Below are positions 5,414-7,843 of a stretch of DNA of 7,843 bases, one piece after another. The notes under the pieces were generated by a model. It was not told the origin of the DNA. It worked only from the letters and a program-made list of their open reading frames with translations, and made no database searches. This stretch comes from Candidatus Aminicenantota bacterium. GTDB lineage: Bacteria > Acidobacteriota > Aminicenantia > Aminicenantales > Aminicenantaceae. Within the stretch, counting starts at the first letter, position 1; every line of letters begins with the position of its first letter. The position numbers and the translations under genes were made by a program. The DNA is taken from positions 1 through 7,843 of the forward strand of contig JAUWYH010000064.1 of the NCBI GenBank assembly GCA_030615975.1. The letters run 5' to 3'.

Positions 5414-6238
5414 ATGAAAATCGCTCTTATCCAACAGCATGCGACAAAAAGTTATGAAGAAAATCTCAGACGCGGAATCAAAGCTTTTCATCAGGCAGTA
5501 AATGAAGGAGCCGAGCTGGTTGCCTATGCAGAGCTGGCATTTTCTCAATTTCTGCCTCAAGTTCCGGCAACGCCAGAGTCTTTGGCCAGAGCCGAACCCA
5601 TTCCAGGTCCAACAACAGATGAATTTTCGGCTCTTGCCAAGAAGTATGGTATAGTAGTTGTTTTAAATCTTTTTGAAAGAGATGGAGAGAGAACATATGA
5701 TGCCTCTCCAGTCATCGATGCAGACGGAAAAATACTTGGGGTGACGAGAATGGTTCACATAATGGATGGGCTTGGCTTTTATGAGAAAGGATATTATAAT
5801 CCAGGAGATAATGAAAATTTTGTCTACGAGACCAGGATTGGACGAGTTGGTGTGGCCATCTGCTATGACCGTCATTTTCCTGAATATATGAGGAGTTTGA
5901 CTCTCAGAGGAGCCGAGATTGTAATTGTGCCTCAAGCTGGAGCAGTAGGGGAGTGGCCTGAGGGAATATTTGAAGCTGAACTCCAAGTGGCTGCTTTTCA
6001 GAATGGTTATTATGCGGCGCTTGTCAATCGAGTTGGAAAAGAAGATGTTCTTCATTTTGCCGGCGAATCTTTTGTGGTGGATCCCTACGGGCGGATCATC
6101 GCCCAAGCCCCCCAGGGAAAGGACTTTATCCTCTATGCCGATTGCGATTTTAAAGAAATATCTAAAACTACAGCAAAGAAGTTCTTTATTCCTGATAGGC
6201 GCCCTGATTTCTATCATGTTTTTAACCTATTGGATTGA
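5414..6238 (+). CDS. Nitrilase-superfamily carbon-nitrogen hydrolase with the catalytic Lys position changed to Met
   Basis: This is a full-length (274-residue) one-domain nitrilase-superfamily protein of the N-carbamoylputrescine amidase/beta-ureidopropionase type. Visible active-site residues are general-base E40 (AYAELAF), nucleophile C150 (VAICYDRHFPE) and the second glutamate E124 (FYEKGYYNPGD). The catalytic lysine normally lies in a YRKMHIPD-like block. Here that block reads TRMVHIMD at 111-118, placing M113 where Lys is expected. The rest of the fold is intact (PQAGAVGEWPEG at 173-184, AAFQNGYYAALVNRVG at 193-208, FAGESFVVDP at 215-224), so this is not a decaying gene. It may represent a subfamily with altered chemistry, a binding protein, or one recruiting another Lys. 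GAGGAG at 5401-5406 precedes the ATG by 7 bases. It lies 41 bases after the aldolase gene, probably in the same operon. Confidence 0.9.
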   Translation: MKIALIQQHATKSYEENLRRGIKAFHQAVNEGAELVAYAELAFSQFLPQVPATPESLARAEPIPGPTTDEFSALAKKYGIVVVLNLFERDGERTYDASPVIDADGKILGVTRMVHIMDGLGFYEKGYYNPGDNENFVYETRIGRVGVAICYDRHFPEYMRSLTLRGAEIVIVPQAGAVGEWPEGIFEAELQVAAFQNGYYAALVNRVGKEDVLHFAGESFVVDPYGRIIAQAPQGKDFILYADCDFKEISKTTAKKFFIPDRRPDFYHVFNLLD

Positions 6239-6288
6239 TGGTTAGAATTCTTTTTGTCTTAAAATACATCAGAAAATGAAAGGATAAA

Positions 6289-6771
6289 ATGGAAAACTGG
6301 TTTGTTTTGAACACAAAACCGAAGAAAGAATTTCAGGTAGAAAAACTGTTCACTGAAGGAGGGATTAAGATTTATAATCCCAAATACCTGATTGAAGATA
6401 GGATTAAGGCATTTTTCCCTGGGTATGAGTTCGTTTTCTTTGATTATCCTGCTCAATATCAGCTTGTAAGATACACAAGAGGTGTAAAGAAAGTGGTGGG
6501 AAGTGGAGAAGGGCCGACTCCTATTTCAGAACAAGTCGTCCTTGAGATAAAATCCAGAGAAGTGAATGGTTTAATCGAACTTTTTAAATATGGAGAGGAA
6601 CCTGAACTCGGCGATGAAATTGAAGTCGTAGAGGGGCCTCTCAAGGGGCTAAAAGGAGTGTTCAAAAGGGAGATTCCTGAAAGAGAAAGAGTGCTAATTC
6701 TTCTTAATTATGTTTCTTATCAAGGTAAGTTGCTGATTGAAAAGAAAAAATTAAAAAAAGTCTTTAAATAA
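6289..6771 (+). CDS. Specialised NusG paralog (RfaH/LoaP/UpxY-like transcription antiterminator)
   Basis: This 160-residue protein is slightly shorter than housekeeping NusG (about 180). Residues 1-90 form an NGN domain: W4 in the opening NWFVLNTKPKKE strand, FFPGYEFVFFD at 42-52 and RGVKKVVGSGEGPTPIS at 64-80. Residues about 105-160 are a KOW domain (LGDEIEVVEGPLKGLKGVF at 107-125). NGN domains bind the RNA polymerase clamp and suppress pausing or termination. Housekeeping nusG normally sits beside secE and ribosomal genes; here the neighbour is a nucleotide-sugar aminotransferase, typical of operon-specific paralogs that drive long polysaccharide operons. AAAGGA at 6279-6284 is 4 bases before the ATG. 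The 50-base gap before it shows no terminator, so it may be read from the preceding operon or from its own promoter. Confidence 0.88.
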   Translation: MENWFVLNTKPKKEFQVEKLFTEGGIKIYNPKYLIEDRIKAFFPGYEFVFFDYPAQYQLVRYTRGVKKVVGSGEGPTPISEQVVLEIKSREVNGLIELFKYGEEPELGDEIEVVEGPLKGLKGVFKREIPERERVLILLNYVSYQGKLLIEKKKLKKVFK

Positions 6772-6773
6772 TA

Positions 6774-6797
6774 GCTTTGTCCTCTAAATTGCAAAGT
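6774..6797 (+). promoter_or_regulatory. Small leader hairpin between the NusG paralog and the aminotransferase
   Basis: CTTTG at 6775-6779 pairs with CAAAG at 6792-6796, extended by G-U pairs on both sides, around a loop of about 10 bases. It starts 3 bases after the NusG-paralog stop and ends before the AAAGGAG (6809-6815) of the next gene. No T-run follows directly, so it is not an obvious terminator. Any role as an antiterminator target is speculative. Confidence 0.2.
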
Positions 6798-6821
6798 CAA
6801 AAAAGAAGAAAGGAGCAAGTA

Positions 6822-7843
6822 ATGGATATTCCCCTCTTGGACTTGAAAGCTCAATATAAAGGCATCAAAAGCGAAATCGAACAAAAGATTTTAGAAGTAG
6901 TCTCTTCCCAGAAGTTTATTCTTGGCGCTGAGGTTGAATCCCTCGAAAAAGAGATAGCAAGTTACTGCGGGATAAAATATGCTGTTGGAGTCTCTTCTGG
7001 CTCTGATGCTCTGATTGTTTCTTTAATGGCGCTGGAAGTGGCGCAGGAAGATGAAGTGGTGACCACTCCTTTCACTTTTTTTGCCACTGCAGGTGCGATC
7101 ATAAGGCTCGGGGCTAGGCCAGTATTTTGTGATATTGATAGGGAAAGTTATAACATGAGTCCCGAAAAACTTGATGAATTGCTAAAAAATCGAATAGAAA
7201 GTAGAAAAGACTCAAAAATAAAAGCTCTTATACCCGTTCATCTTTATGGACAGTGTGTGGATATGTCGCCTATCTTAGAACTGGCAAAAAAATATAATTT
7301 ATTCGTTTTAGAAGATGCTGCTCAGGCTATCGGAGCCGAATACCTCACTCCTGGGGGAATAAGAAAAGCATGTACAATGGGGCATGTGAACATTCTTTCA
7401 TTTTTCCCTTCAAAGAGTTTGGGAGGCTTTGGTGATGGAGGGATGGTCCTGACGAATGAAGAGAAAATGGCGGAGAAGCTGAAATTGTTGAGAGTGCATG
7501 GTTCAAAGAATAAATATTTTTATGAGATTGTTGGGGGAAATTTCCGTCTGGATACTCTTCAGGCTGGAGTTCTCAGAGTGAAGCTTCGATATTTAGAGAA
7601 ATGGCTGGAAAAAAGGAAAGAGAAAGCATCTTACTATGATGAGCTTTTTAAAGAATCCGGCCTGGTGGAGAAGAGGCTGATTATTCCCCCAAAGCCTTTG
7701 TTTAAGAACTTGACGATAAAAAATTATCATACATACCATCAATATGTTATAAGAGCCAAGTCAAGGGATAGTCTCCAGAAATTCTTAAAAGAGAGAGGAG
7801 TCTCAACTGCCATCTATTATCCTCTCCCACTTCACCTCCAGAA
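6822..7843 (+). CDS. DegT/DnrJ/EryC1/StrS-family PLP sugar aminotransferase, 3'-truncated by the window edge
   Basis: The frame is open from ATG 6822 to the right edge, giving 340 residues of a family usually 360-400 long. The fold-type I PLP pattern is clear: SSGSDAL at 58-64 (phosphate/PLP contact), TTPFTFFAT at 81-89, PVHLYGQ at 138-144, EDAAQAIGA at 164-172 (D165 at the pyridine nitrogen) and SFFPSKSLGGFGDGG at 193-207, whose K198 should form the internal aldimine. The sequence most resembles WbpE/WlbC-type enzymes, which transfer an amino group from glutamate to C3 of a UDP-2-acetamido-3-keto sugar acid for O-antigen synthesis; other keto-sugars are possible. AAAGGAG at 6809-6815 is 6 bases before the ATG. 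Following a NusG paralog, it probably opens a surface-polysaccharide cluster that continues to the right. Confidence 0.93.
   Translation, partial: MDIPLLDLKAQYKGIKSEIEQKILEVVSSQKFILGAEVESLEKEIASYCGIKYAVGVSSGSDALIVSLMALEVAQEDEVVTTPFTFFATAGAIIRLGARPVFCDIDRESYNMSPEKLDELLKNRIESRKDSKIKALIPVHLYGQCVDMSPILELAKKYNLFVLEDAAQAIGAEYLTPGGIRKACTMGHVNILSFFPSKSLGGFGDGGMVLTNEEKMAEKLKLLRVHGSKNKYFYEIVGGNFRLDTLQAGVLRVKLRYLEKWLEKRKEKASYYDELFKESGLVEKRLIIPPKPLFKNLTIKNYHTYHQYVIRAKSRDSLQKFLKERGVSTAIYYPLPLHLQ

Noticed and set aside
5663..6217. 184-codon minus-strand frame opposite the nitrilase-like gene
   Set aside because: It lies wholly antisense to a clearly conserved gene, and its translation shows no family motif. 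It is a shadow of that gene's codon use.
5970..6245. 91-codon + strand frame overlapping the end of the nitrilase-like gene
   Set aside because: It is out of frame with a well-supported gene and shows no motif or convincing ribosome binding site.
1..7843. CRISPR array, tRNA, rRNA or intact insertion sequence
   Set aside because: No regularly spaced repeats, cloverleaf-like segment, rRNA-like stretch or transposase gene was found on either strand.

Overview
The window reads as a bacterial chromosome segment with every credible gene on the + strand. Most starts are ATG with AAAGGAG-type ribosome binding sites, and composition is moderately AT-rich by eye. A bifunctional di-myo-inositol-phosphate (DIP) synthase plus an inositol-phosphate synthase points to an organism that makes DIP, a solute known mainly from thermophiles and hyperthermophiles. 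The other families are bacterial in flavour. I cannot name a phylum from this sequence.

Left block (1-2569): a DIP operon. It holds the 3' two-thirds of a fused CTP:inositol-1-phosphate cytidylyltransferase / CDP-inositol:inositol-1-phosphate transferase, then an overlapping HD-domain hydrolase, then myo-inositol-1-phosphate synthase. The last enzyme makes inositol phosphate from glucose 6-phosphate. The fused enzyme activates it and condenses it into phosphorylated DIP, which still needs a phosphatase. The HD protein between the two is a plausible, untested candidate for that step.

Middle (2570-3513): gene-poor sequence around an orphan receiver-only response regulator. It contains a leftover open frame behind the synthase, a small hairpin, a 58-bp palindromic repeat-like element, and a promoter-like TTGACA sequence before the next genes.

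Third block (3514-6238): an apparent three-gene operon of a zinc-dependent medium-chain dehydrogenase, an LsrF/DhnA-type class I aldolase or thiolase, and a nitrilase-superfamily hydrolase. The hydrolase has Met where the catalytic Lys is expected. The substrate is unknown; it looks like a small carbohydrate or polyol module.

Right block (6289-7843): a specialised NusG paralog (RfaH/LoaP/UpxY-like), followed by a DegT/DnrJ/EryC1 sugar aminotransferase that runs off the right edge. This is the usual start of a surface-polysaccharide or nucleotide-sugar cluster, with the NusG paralog likely acting as its antiterminator.
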